A stretch of 64,000 nucleotides of DNA from an uncultured Mycobacterium sp. (lineage in GTDB: Bacteria; Actinomycetota; Actinomycetes; Mycobacteriales; Mycobacteriaceae): contig FLQS01000067.1 in NCBI GenBank assembly GCA_900078375.1, forward strand, positions 111,357 to 175,356. The letters are read 5' to 3'. A program made the translations under genes and the position numbers. The notes beneath the pieces were generated by a model, which was not told the DNA's origin, did not search any database, and saw only the letters and a program-made list of their open reading frames with translations. Shown here in pieces: positions 22,715 to 32,123 of this stretch. The first letter of the stretch is position 1. Every line of letters starts with the position of its first letter.

Positions 22715-23923
22715 ATGGGCTACAAAAAATCCGCGGCGATCACCAACGCGATCATCGCTCTGGAATCGGCTTTCTCGTTCAACTGCACGCGATTCACGCT
22801 CAATCACCTGACCGCGCAGGACAATCAGCCAGTACCGTTCGTCAAGATCAACACCGGAGTCGCCGACGCGATCCCGGTGCTGTTCACCGGCGGGGTCCAC
22901 GCCCGTGAGCTGGCACCACCTGACGCACTGCTGTCCTTCTGTCGGCAGCTGCTCAGCGCCTTCACCAACGGAACCGATATCACCTATCCCGCATTCACCG
23001 ATTCGAGCGGGGTGGTCTACGACGAGTATGCCGTGCCGCTGTCGACGGTCAATGACATTTTCAGCAGGATCGATCTGTACGTCGTTCCCTGCGTCAACCC
23101 TGACGGCCGTGACTTCGCCCTGTCCGGCAGCACGTCCGTCGAGCGGATGTGGCGAAAGAATCGCCGCCCCGGCTCGCCATGTCAGGGCGCCGACATCAAC
23201 CGCAACTTCCCGATCGCGTGGGATCAGGATGTCTACTACTCCGCGGCAGCGGCAACGACCGTGCACACGTCGAAGGATCCGTGCAGTGAGGTCTTCCGCG
23301 GCTACACCCTCGCGCCGCCGCCGAACGGCCCGGCGATCGAGCCCGAGACCATGAATCTCATGGAGCTGGTCGCCCAGACCGGCATCACCCATCTGGTGGA
23401 CGTGCACATGTTCGGGCGAACCATCCTGTATCCCTGGGGAATTGAACAGAACCAGTCCTTCGACCAGACGCAGAGCTTCCTGAATCCGCTGTTCAACTTC
23501 CAGCGGGACGGGGTCGTGTCGGGCACCACCTATGCGGAGTACATCCCCGACAACCTCGTCGATGCCCGCGGACCGCTGCTGTCTCGGCATCAATCGTTGG
23601 CCGCCTCGATGGCGGCGGCGATCGTAGCGTCAGCCGGAAGCGGTGCCACCGCAATCCAGCGCTCGACATACACCCCGCAGCCGTCCTGCATGTTGTATCC
23701 GACCACCGGCGCCTTTGACGACTTCACGTTCAGCCGCCAGTTCGCCGACCCGCTGCTGCTCAATGTCCACACGTTCACCCTGGAAGCCGGACAGGAACTG
23801 GGCGGCAACCCGTCCGACCCTGAGGATGATGACGGTGGATTCTGGCCCGATTCCGCCAACCAATACCCGAAAGTGGAACGGGAAATCCACGCCGCGCTGT
23901 TCGGACTGTTGTCCGCGATCTGA
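22715..23923 (+). CDS. M14-family zinc carboxypeptidase
   Basis: The 402-residue protein has the M14 carboxypeptidase residue set: H62-A-R-E65 (first zinc ligands), N162-R163 for the substrate carboxylate, H231 as third ligand in VDVHMFG, YPTTGAFDDF near 329-338 for the specificity tyrosine region, and E357 in FTLEAG as the general base. All catalytic positions look intact. M14 enzymes remove C-terminal residues or cut peptide cross-links. No signal peptide or prodomain is visible, which is unusual. It has its own GGGGG-type site and precedes the 1702-residue gene by 20 bases. Confidence 0.87.
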   Translation: MGYKKSAAITNAIIALESAFSFNCTRFTLNHLTAQDNQPVPFVKINTGVADAIPVLFTGGVHARELAPPDALLSFCRQLLSAFTNGTDITYPAFTDSSGVVYDEYAVPLSTVNDIFSRIDLYVVPCVNPDGRDFALSGSTSVERMWRKNRRPGSPCQGADINRNFPIAWDQDVYYSAAAATTVHTSKDPCSEVFRGYTLAPPPNGPAIEPETMNLMELVAQTGITHLVDVHMFGRTILYPWGIEQNQSFDQTQSFLNPLFNFQRDGVVSGTTYAEYIPDNLVDARGPLLSRHQSLAASMAAAIVASAGSGATAIQRSTYTPQPSCMLYPTTGAFDDFTFSRQFADPLLLNVHTFTLEAGQELGGNPSDPEDDDGGFWPDSANQYPKVEREIHAALFGLLSAI

Positions 23924-23943
23924 TCGATCACCGGGGGGACTAG

Positions 23944-26900
23944 ATGAACTCGTTACTCGACGCCGTTCGTCAGAGCATCCTCGCGGCGAACACCGTCGTG
24001 CCGTCCGATGTCGCGACCCTGTTGAACTCGCTGACAATCGCGGGACCGGTCCCGGCCGGCGCCGGGCCGTTCGACGCCGCAGGATCCGGGGCCGCCATAC
24101 CGGGGGCGTTGAACTCGCCGCTGCACGGCGCGGTCCGGTGGACACTGTCCGCACCGGCCGGCGGAGACGACGGTTTCGTCCTGCGGGTGACCGGCGTCGC
24201 CGCAGGGCCCGGTACGCCGGTCATTGCTGTGCAGGCCGCCGATCGCGACGATCTGGCGACCGACCCGCCGCGGGCCTCGATGACGCCGACCGGCGCTCCG
24301 GTCACGGTCGCCTTCGCCGGTGACCTGACCATCGGCGGTTCGCCCGCGCACCCGGCGACCATCACTGCGGACGCCGGTGCCCGCGCGGTCCTGTCATCGC
24401 GTCACCTGGTGCTACCCGGCGGCTTCGGGCTGAGCCTGCCAAGCCCGGAGATCGCGCTGGCCGATGCCGGCCCTGCGCTCGGGGCGATCGAATTGGTGCT
24501 GCCCGCGACGCTTCCCATCGTCGGCGGCCTGGTGTTGCCCGCGGACCTGTCCGCCATCGCTCACGGCACCGATATCACGGTGCCGGTGCCGCGGACCCCG
24601 GCAGGCCCGGACGGACCGCACGTGTCGGGCACCGTCACGTTCCACCTCGCCCGTGCCGCCTCGCTCACCGATCTGGTGCCGCTGGCCGTGTCGGCTGTGC
24701 TCGAGCTGCCTGGCGGCGGTTCACCGTTCGGCGCGACCGGACCACACGTGCCCGAGACGATTCGGGTGCGTGTCACCGCCTCGCGTCCTCCCGGCGACCC
24801 GGCCGCGGTGCAGGTCGCGGTGACGGCAGAATCCGACGGTACCGACGGGCTGGCCCGAGTCGGTGAATCGGGGGATGCGGCGGCAATCGCCGCGGGCGTC
24901 ACCACGGTCCTCGGGCCTGCGATGGCGGCCCGTGCGGGCGCTGCAGAGATCGCGGCGCTGGGCTTGTTGTACACGGCGGCACGGGGTTTCGGCCCTGTCT
25001 TCGCGCAACTGGGCGGCATGGTCCTGCACGGGGTCACCTTGCAGGCGAGCAGCACCGCCAGCACGGTTGCGGTGACCCTGGATGTCGAAGGGGCGGTGCA
25101 AGCCAAGGACTGGAAAGTCGAGCCGCAGCTCAAGATCAGGATGACGCGACCAATGCGGTTGCGGTGGCGCAATATTCGGGCCGTGATCGACGTGGCCGCC
25201 GCGTCGATCGAGGATGCCATCACGCTGGATCTGCAGGGCGCTCGAGCGGATGTGGTCGACCCCGGAGGCTGGCATGTCGACGGGCCGGGCAATCTGTTCG
25301 AGGTGATCGGCAGCCGGGGCGGCTCGGGATCGACCTGGTTCGAGGTGGATCTGCGATTCACCGTCGACCTCGGCCCGGTTCGGGTGTCCGGGGCGACGAT
25401 CCGGGCGACATTCGCCGACGGTGCGCTCACGCCCGATATCGGCTTGCGCGGTTTGGACGCCTCCGTCGAGCTGCCCGGCGTGTTGCGCGGCGGTGGCAAA
25501 GTGACCGTCACCGACAAGCTCGACGTGGATCTGTGGGCTCAGATCGTGCCATTGCGCGTCAATGCGTTTATCGCGGTCGGGATCGACGGGGAGCAGGTCA
25601 AGCTGTCGGCCGGGGTTGACCTGCCAGCTCCGATTCTGTTGGGGCCCACGGGTCTTGGCTTGTTCTCGCTCGCGGCTACGATCGGCACGAACTCCGGTAT
25701 GCCGGTGCCGTTGCCGGCCGATCCGATGAAATCGCTGCGCCGATGGCGGCCGTGGGAAGACGATGGGCTGCTTCCGTCACCCGGCGACCTCACCCTCGGC
25801 GCGGGAGTCGTGGTGGGCACGGCCGTCGACGACGGCTTCACCGCCAATGCGCTGGGTGTTGTCGGTGTCACCGTGCCGGACTTCGCCTTGCGCATCGGCC
25901 TGGACGCCGGCTTCGTGCAGCAACGCCATGAGCTCGTGCCCGATTACAACAAGATCCAAACTGACGACGACACTCCGGGCCTCACGGTGTTGGGCGGCCT
26001 TTCTGCCAACAAGGACGCACTCGACATGGGTCTCGAAGCCCACCTGACGGTGCCCTACCTGTTCAAGGTGGACATCCCGGCCGCCGGTCATTTCGATGCC
26101 GCGCAGTGGTGGCTGCATCTCGGCTCCGACGACGGCCTCGGCGGAGTGTCCACCGGTCGTCCGCCCGGACCGGTCAAGGCCGTCATCTTCCCCGGTTTGG
26201 GGCCGTTGCAGGTCAACGCGGGGTGGGCGTTCCTGATGATCCGGGGCAACGGTATCGAGAATCTCGCAGGAACCGGAAAGCCTCTGTACGGCTTTACGGT
26301 CGCCGCGGGCGTCGGATTCCGGCAGGTGTTCGGGGTCAAACCGCTCGTATGGGCCGAAGTATCGGCCAGCCTGATCGCCGCGATCGGAACCCGCCCGGTC
26401 ACCGTGTGGGCACAGGGGCGCCTCGACGGCGCCGTCGGGCTGGGGCCGTTCCGCATCGGTGTCTCCGCGATTGCCGAGATGCTGCTGTCGGAAGGCCAGG
26501 TCGACCTGCATTTCAAGGTCTGCGCGGTCGTCGACCTGTTCTTCACCGAACTCAGAGGCTGCATCGAAATCGGCAGCGACACCAGTGCTTTGACCCAAGC
26601 GCCGCCGCCGGATCAGTGGCCCGTACCGACAGTGACGCTGGCCGACGGCATCGGCCGGCTGCTGACCGACCCCAACCAACCCGCGGCCGGGCACCTGGTG
26701 CTCCAGGACGCCGACGCGCCCGCCAGCGGCTGGCAATCAACGCCGACGGTGTGGCCCGACACCATCCCGCTGCTGACCTTCCCCATCGCCCCCGTCGTCG
26801 ACCCCGCGGCCGGCATCCGGCACGAAGTCCACGCCGGCCTCTCCGGATCGGGCCGCTTCCAACACGAATGGCATCTCACGCAGGTGGCACTGGAGAAGAT

Positions 26901-29052
26901 CACCAACGCCGGCGCCACCTCGGTGGCTCTGGACACCGCGTCCGCCTGGCAGATTCCCTCCGACGTCGCATCCGACGCGCCGCCGGCAGTCACCTCCGAC
27001 CAACGGCAGCTTGCCTTACTGACCGTGCAACAAGGGCTCTCACTGGTGCATCAGGCGCCACCGGCCGACGGCAGCATTCCGCCCAACGTCGCCCAGGGCG
27101 CCGACAAATGTCACTGGCACCCCGGCGCCGAAGCGGCATGGACCTACGGTGCCGACGCGCGCCGCCTACCCCAGCGGCGATCCTGGCGAGCGCTGCCCCG
27201 GGAGAACCAGATCGGATTCCCCACCGGGTGGCCGAATTTCAGCCGCGCAGTCGGATTCGACGTCATCAGCCCGGCCGACGAGCCCGCCGATCTGCTGGCC
27301 GGCCTCACGGCCACCGGGTGGGTCGACGACGGCGGTGTCGTGACCTTCGCGGACGCAGTCGACGCCGACGGGACCACCTTCGACGGGGCGCTGCGATTGT
27401 GGGCCCACACGTCCGCGGCCGTGGAGGAACTCCGTCTGGATGCGCGACACACCATTGAGCTACGCGAACCGGTTGCCGAGGGCTACCTGCTGGTCGACAC
27501 CGGCCGCGACTATGAGGACAGGCCGTGGGGGACCGCCACGGTGTTCACGGCCACCGGCAGCCGCCCCGCACCGATCGAACCGGTGGGCGGGGGACTCTGG
27601 CGTGTGCATCTCGCTCACCACGGTCAGCCCAGTGCGCTTGGGGCCGAACTCAATTCACGCGCGCTACGCCCACTGGCCATCCTGGGACTGTATGCGCTGG
27701 CGACGGCGATGTACGACAGCGCGAGTTCCTCGACGTCGGACGCGGCGGCCCTGACCGCCTTACCGCCCGACACCCTCGTCGACGGGTCCGGTCGGGTGGT
27801 GCTCGACGCCGCCAGCCAGTACCGCATCACCGCCACCCTGGCCTACCACGACCGTGTCGACGGAACGACCAACGTCGCGCCGACGGACTCGCGCACTGTG
27901 TATTGGTTCTTCCGCACCGCCGGGAAAGACCCCAAGGCCAAGGCGGCTCAGACCGGTGGGATCCCGGCGGCCGATGCCACCCCGTGGGACGACACAGTCG
28001 TCGCATCGTGGAAGAGAAATGTCGAGATCGTCACCGTCAAAACCGCTTCCAGGCGGGTCGACCGATTCGATCCCGGCTTTCTGTCGCGCTATCTGGACGG
28101 TTACACCCCAGCCGACCACGAGCCGTTTCATTTCACCGGCGATCCGGTGACGGCGACCTTCCGAGCCCCGCACATCGCACAGTTGGCCAACACGATGGGC
28201 CGCGGCATCGGCCTTGCCGCGCGGCGGACCGACCGCGGGAACAGCCCCCACAACTTCCTGCTGCCCGCATTGGAGCCGGCGATTCTGGCGACTGGTGTCT
28301 ACGGGCCGGGGTTGTCGGCGGCTGACCTGCTGGCCGAGGCGGCTCGCCTGGCGGGGTGCCAGTCGCTGCCCGACGGCGGGCAACTGCGCGGCACGCTGCC
28401 GTTGCAACCGCAGACCCCCTACGAATTGTCAGTGGGGCTGCCACTGACTGGTCAGACCTTCAAACCCGGTGACCCGGAACTCGATGGCATCACCTTCACC
28501 ACGTCGGCATTCGCCGGCCCGGTGGAGCTGATCGCAGCGTTCAACCTGGCCGACACCGCGGTCGCACTGGCAACGGCGCCGACCGCGCACGGCGACGTCG
28601 CGATCGGCGCGGGCGGCGCTGGCGACCCCGAGGCGCTGGCGGGTCTGGCCGACGGCGTGATCATCGACGACGCCGAACTGGAACTGACCCTGGCCGCGCT
28701 CGGATTGCCGCCGCTGCGAACGGTTTCGGCTCCGCGCAGCACGGTGCTATGGGCACTGTCGGCGGGGCGGTGGAGCCCAGCCGGTCTGCTTCTCGAGTCG
28801 TCTGAGCCTCTGATCCGCCAGGGGCGCATGAACATTCGCACGGCCACGCTCGCCGGCACCGTCCTGCCGGTGCAGCGAGCCTCACGCACCGGCACTCGAG
28901 TGCTCTGGCTGCGCCATGACCCCACCGTCCTGGCCGGACCTATCCCGCTCGTGGTCACGGCCGACGACGGGGCCACGGTGTTCCGGCGCCTGCTGCGGGT
29001 CGACCCCCGACCACGATTCTTGCAGGGACCGATCAAGGCGGTGCAAGCATGA
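23944..29052 (+). CDS. Giant hypothetical protein (1702 residues), beta-rich core
   Basis: I do not recognise a named family with certainty. Residues 1-330 are Ala/Pro/Gly-rich with beta-sandwich-like strands. Residues about 340-875 show many short alternating strands with amphipathic character (VDLWAQIVPLRVNAFIAVGI, VSGATIRATFADG, PVTVWAQGRLDGAVGLGPF), which suggests a long beta-sheet, barrel or groove. Residues 875-1702 contain further beta domains. There is no signal peptide or clear transmembrane helix. Similarity to DUF6603-type proteins crossed my mind but cannot be confirmed. The ATG follows a GGGGGGA site, and the stop overlaps the next start (ATGA). Confidence 0.78.
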   Translation: MNSLLDAVRQSILAANTVVPSDVATLLNSLTIAGPVPAGAGPFDAAGSGAAIPGALNSPLHGAVRWTLSAPAGGDDGFVLRVTGVAAGPGTPVIAVQAADRDDLATDPPRASMTPTGAPVTVAFAGDLTIGGSPAHPATITADAGARAVLSSRHLVLPGGFGLSLPSPEIALADAGPALGAIELVLPATLPIVGGLVLPADLSAIAHGTDITVPVPRTPAGPDGPHVSGTVTFHLARAASLTDLVPLAVSAVLELPGGGSPFGATGPHVPETIRVRVTASRPPGDPAAVQVAVTAESDGTDGLARVGESGDAAAIAAGVTTVLGPAMAARAGAAEIAALGLLYTAARGFGPVFAQLGGMVLHGVTLQASSTASTVAVTLDVEGAVQAKDWKVEPQLKIRMTRPMRLRWRNIRAVIDVAAASIEDAITLDLQGARADVVDPGGWHVDGPGNLFEVIGSRGGSGSTWFEVDLRFTVDLGPVRVSGATIRATFADGALTPDIGLRGLDASVELPGVLRGGGKVTVTDKLDVDLWAQIVPLRVNAFIAVGIDGEQVKLSAGVDLPAPILLGPTGLGLFSLAATIGTNSGMPVPLPADPMKSLRRWRPWEDDGLLPSPGDLTLGAGVVVGTAVDDGFTANALGVVGVTVPDFALRIGLDAGFVQQRHELVPDYNKIQTDDDTPGLTVLGGLSANKDALDMGLEAHLTVPYLFKVDIPAAGHFDAAQWWLHLGSDDGLGGVSTGRPPGPVKAVIFPGLGPLQVNAGWAFLMIRGNGIENLAGTGKPLYGFTVAAGVGFRQVFGVKPLVWAEVSASLIAAIGTRPVTVWAQGRLDGAVGLGPFRIGVSAIAEMLLSEGQVDLHFKVCAVVDLFFTELRGCIEIGSDTSALTQAPPPDQWPVPTVTLADGIGRLLTDPNQPAAGHLVLQDADAPASGWQSTPTVWPDTIPLLTFPIAPVVDPAAGIRHEVHAGLSGSGRFQHEWHLTQVALEKITNAGATSVALDTASAWQIPSDVASDAPPAVTSDQRQLALLTVQQGLSLVHQAPPADGSIPPNVAQGADKCHWHPGAEAAWTYGADARRLPQRRSWRALPRENQIGFPTGWPNFSRAVGFDVISPADEPADLLAGLTATGWVDDGGVVTFADAVDADGTTFDGALRLWAHTSAAVEELRLDARHTIELREPVAEGYLLVDTGRDYEDRPWGTATVFTATGSRPAPIEPVGGGLWRVHLAHHGQPSALGAELNSRALRPLAILGLYALATAMYDSASSSTSDAAALTALPPDTLVDGSGRVVLDAASQYRITATLAYHDRVDGTTNVAPTDSRTVYWFFRTAGKDPKAKAAQTGGIPAADATPWDDTVVASWKRNVEIVTVKTASRRVDRFDPGFLSRYLDGYTPADHEPFHFTGDPVTATFRAPHIAQLANTMGRGIGLAARRTDRGNSPHNFLLPALEPAILATGVYGPGLSAADLLAEAARLAGCQSLPDGGQLRGTLPLQPQTPYELSVGLPLTGQTFKPGDPELDGITFTTSAFAGPVELIAAFNLADTAVALATAPTAHGDVAIGAGGAGDPEALAGLADGVIIDDAELELTLAALGLPPLRTVSAPRSTVLWALSAGRWSPAGLLLESSEPLIRQGRMNIRTATLAGTVLPVQRASRTGTRVLWLRHDPTVLAGPIPLVVTADDGATVFRRLLRVDPRPRFLQGPIKAVQA

Positions 29053-32000
29053 GCGTGTTCTCTCATTCGGTGGTCGCACTCGGTGAGGCGGCCTACATCG
29101 ACGCTGGCCAAGAGGACAGCGTCCCCGACGGCTTGTATTGGCGGGTCACGCCGGGCGGCATGACGGATCTGACGGCCGGCCCAATCCTGTTGCGCCACAT
29201 GTCGATCGAAGAGCCGATCGGGGTGGAGGCGATCGATGTGGTGACAAATCAGCCGCCGGAACCGGGCCTGCGCGTCACTCCCGACAATTCGGTGCTCCTC
29301 CAACCGCGCACGCCGGCGGGACTGATGATCGGTTGGGCACTCATCCAGGGCGAAGGCAACCTGCGTGTCGCGGCGATATCCGGCCGGGTCGCGGTCGGCG
29401 GCGCCTTCGTCGAGCTGTCCGCGCGCGACCGGGAACCCTACGCCGTGGCAGCTCACGACATGGCCGGTCTGGTGGTCTCCGGCGATGGCCGCATCATCGA
29501 AGCGTCGTTCTTCGCGCTGCCCACCGACTTCGCGGCCGACATCGGCGACATCCCCGGCGACCCACAAGTTCACGCACCACCGGAGGACATTCTGCCGCTG
29601 CGCGGCTACACCACGCCCGGCAACCTCGCCTCCTGGAAAGACCGGGTCGCCTTGGCCGCGCCACGCCAAGCGGTGCCCTACGCCCTCACCGATCCGGGCG
29701 GTCCGTGGAGTCCCGACGACGAGTTGCGCCGCGCCGATCAGATCGCCCGGACTGGAAGCTCTGTCAACGACTGGGTGCACATCGCACATGACGCGCTCGG
29801 CTCGGACAGCCGTGGACTCATCGCCGCCGCGAACGGTGATCCGGGGGAGCGCTACCGGGTGGTCGCGGCCCAGACGGCGGCGGCGGCGCTCAGCGTGGGC
29901 TCGCTCGATCCCGGAATCGCGCGCTGGCTGGGCCGGTCCGGGATGCTGCCGCACGGACTGGTGAACGCGCCGTGGCTGGGGTTGCTGTGGGCGACAGTTC
30001 CTCTGCACCTGTATCTCGGCCGGGTGCCGGCCGGCGTCACCGTGGTGGACAACGCGACTGATGACGGGGTCTATGACGACCGCATCGGCGCGGGCGGCGC
30101 CTACCTGGACCTGCTCAACGAAGTTGCGGGCTGGTCGTCTCATCCGGAATTCGGGTCTCCGGCAATACTTCTGGCTCATATTCCGATGCCGTACTTCTCC
30201 GGGGTCACCCCTGCACGTCCGGTTGAGCCCGTGCTTGCGCCACCGCCATTCACGCCCAGGTGGGGACCCGATGAGCCACGGCGCTGGGAGCAGACCATCG
30301 CCATCGGTGCGCTGCCCAAGACGACATACGCCTTGCGCGGACCAGTACCGCGGTCGCCGGTGGCCTTTCTGCGCACCGATCCCCAGCCGCAGACGCTGCA
30401 CCCCGAGGTCGACGGCACCGGCCTTGCCGCCCCACTGCTTCCCGGCTGGGACGACGCCACCGGTGCATCGACGTTGGCAGGCAGCCAAGACGTCCCGGAC
30501 GGCGATCCGGCGGTTCCGGTCATCTGGTCGGTCGCGCTGAGCGATTGGATCGGGCGCTGGGGCGACCCGGCCGGCATCGCCCTGGATCCCCCCGGCCCGC
30601 TGCCGCCGGCGCCGCCCACCATTGACGCCGGGCTGGCCCGCCAGACGCCGGCCGGGGCGGCACTGGCCTCCCCGGGTGTCGTACATGTGCGGTTCCGGGT
30701 GCCCGCGGCCAGCGTGCCGGGCGCGCTGCCGCTGCGGCGCACCACGTGGCGCACCGATGGCACAGTCATGGCTTCGTTGGACCTGGCCGGCGCCGTCGCG
30801 GACCAGGACACCGTACGGCTGGTTCGTGCCGAATTCCCGGCACCGGCAACGGTTCCCGGGCAGCGCCACCGCGTCATCATCGCCGCTGAAGTCGAGGACA
30901 GTGCCGGAAATTCCTCCGACACAGTCACATTTGATGTCGATACCAGTGATGCACGTGCGATGCGCCCGCCGACCATCGCTCCGCACATGCTGGTGACATC
31001 GCGTCGTGCGGCCGACCCCGGCGTTTCCGTGACGCTCACGGTGCGCGCCCCGCGCGACGGCGGCGCCTACCGGTTCTACCTCGCATCGGAATCGGCGCTG
31101 CGTACCGCGGCGGCCCTGAACCCGTTGACCGCGGCGACCAGGGCGGTCCGCGCGCAGAGGCTCAACGAGCAGAACCCGGCCACCGCACGCGCCGCCTCGA
31201 TGCTCGCGGTGCCCGAGCCGGTTCCGGTGCGGGCGGGGGTGGCCACCGCGCGCCTGGACGTACCGGCGGGCACCGTCGATGTCCTCGCCGTCCGAGCGGT
31301 CCCGGTCACAGCCGAGCTCGACAACACGGGCCGAATCGTGCGCGACGGCGTGGAACCGCCATTCACGTCGGTCAAGCCGGTCTTCGTGGTGGTGCCCTAC
31401 GACGACGTGCCACCTACACCGGAGCTGACGTTGACTCGGGCAGGCGAGGCCGGTGCCGGCAGTGTCCCGGTGACCGCGACGGTCGTCGTTCGTGGTGTCC
31501 AGGCCTCGGTTCTCGATCGCTATGCGCGGCAACCCATTCAGGCTCGCCTCGTAGAGGCGTCCACCGACGCTGACCCCTGGTATTGGCCGCAGATCGCCGT
31601 CGTGGATCTGAGCCCGACGCCAACCGATGCGACGGTGTTCACCGGCACCGCGGTGCTTCACGTGCCGGTGTGGTCGCGGGCCGGGGTCGCCGTCGCGGTG
31701 CGCTATCCGCCCGAGGACATGGTGGTTCCCGGCGTCGACGTCGTCGTCGCGCCGGAACTGAGCGCGACCGGACCGCAAGGCACAAGCATCGACTCGCCGT
31801 GGGGTCCGATCTCGGTCCCGGCCTGGATCGAGGTCGACGGCCCCGAACCCGGCGTCGACGCACAGTCCGAAGTGGCCGGCCCCGTACATGTCCGAGCCGG
31901 TGACCTACCGCATCTGGTCCCCGGCGCCCCGACGTTCGTGATGCACGTGTTCAGCGCGGCGAACGGCGCGCTGCTGGAGGTGGCGGCCGCACCGGTGACG

Positions 32001-32120
32001 CCTGATCGACCCGAATTGATTCTGGACCCGTTGGACCTCGGAGGTATCGGGGCGCAGTTCAGCGTGGTCATGGAGACACCCTTCGGAGCCCTGCTCAGTC
32101 CGATACCCGTCTCGATCTGA
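29049..32120 (+). CDS. Large hypothetical protein (1023 residues), last gene of the accessory cluster
   Basis: The family is not recognised. The protein is beta-rich, with an N-terminal region of about 180 residues built around VSGDGRIIEASFFALP, a central part with several Trp-rich and Pro-rich segments, and at least one fibronectin/Ig-like section around residues 540-640 (VHVRFRVPAASVPGALPL, HRVIIAAEVEDSAGNSSDTV). No signal peptide or membrane segment is seen. Its ATG overlaps the stop of the giant gene, so the two are coupled and probably made in fixed proportion. It ends three bases from the convergent gluD stop. Confidence 0.78.
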   Translation: MSVFSHSVVALGEAAYIDAGQEDSVPDGLYWRVTPGGMTDLTAGPILLRHMSIEEPIGVEAIDVVTNQPPEPGLRVTPDNSVLLQPRTPAGLMIGWALIQGEGNLRVAAISGRVAVGGAFVELSARDREPYAVAAHDMAGLVVSGDGRIIEASFFALPTDFAADIGDIPGDPQVHAPPEDILPLRGYTTPGNLASWKDRVALAAPRQAVPYALTDPGGPWSPDDELRRADQIARTGSSVNDWVHIAHDALGSDSRGLIAAANGDPGERYRVVAAQTAAAALSVGSLDPGIARWLGRSGMLPHGLVNAPWLGLLWATVPLHLYLGRVPAGVTVVDNATDDGVYDDRIGAGGAYLDLLNEVAGWSSHPEFGSPAILLAHIPMPYFSGVTPARPVEPVLAPPPFTPRWGPDEPRRWEQTIAIGALPKTTYALRGPVPRSPVAFLRTDPQPQTLHPEVDGTGLAAPLLPGWDDATGASTLAGSQDVPDGDPAVPVIWSVALSDWIGRWGDPAGIALDPPGPLPPAPPTIDAGLARQTPAGAALASPGVVHVRFRVPAASVPGALPLRRTTWRTDGTVMASLDLAGAVADQDTVRLVRAEFPAPATVPGQRHRVIIAAEVEDSAGNSSDTVTFDVDTSDARAMRPPTIAPHMLVTSRRAADPGVSVTLTVRAPRDGGAYRFYLASESALRTAAALNPLTAATRAVRAQRLNEQNPATARAASMLAVPEPVPVRAGVATARLDVPAGTVDVLAVRAVPVTAELDNTGRIVRDGVEPPFTSVKPVFVVVPYDDVPPTPELTLTRAGEAGAGSVPVTATVVVRGVQASVLDRYARQPIQARLVEASTDADPWYWPQIAVVDLSPTPTDATVFTGTAVLHVPVWSRAGVAVAVRYPPEDMVVPGVDVVVAPELSATGPQGTSIDSPWGPISVPAWIEVDGPEPGVDAQSEVAGPVHVRAGDLPHLVPGAPTFVMHVFSAANGALLEVAAAPVTPDRPELILDPLDLGGIGAQFSVVMETPFGALLSPIPVSI

Positions 32121-32123
32121 CCG

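Larger units (their letters stand above)
20275..32120 (+). other. Accessory six-gene cluster inserted between recX/lipoprotein and gluD
   Basis: Six genes run in one direction with gaps of 8, 24, 20 and 20 bases and one 4-base overlap, so they probably form one operon of 11.8 kb. Two are zinc peptidases, two are small and two are very large. M. tuberculosis and, as I recall, M. smegmatis lack them here, where recX lies close to miaB or to the glu genes. No mobility gene is present. All products lack classical export signals. Confidence 0.65.

Noticed and set aside
24412..24645. Several short antisense frames within the giant gene
   Set aside because: They have no start signals and fall in GC-rich coding DNA, so they are treated as shadows.
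28452..31889. Very long antisense open frame (1145 codons) opposite the two large accessory genes
   Set aside because: High GC gives long open antisense frames. Its composition is Arg/His/Gly/Asp-rich without domains, it has no start signals, and the plus strand has clear coupled genes.
20275..32120. Contractile injection system or prophage
   Set aside because: No sheath, tube, baseplate, AAA ATPase, capsid, terminase, integrase or tRNA end was recognised, so these labels are not supported.
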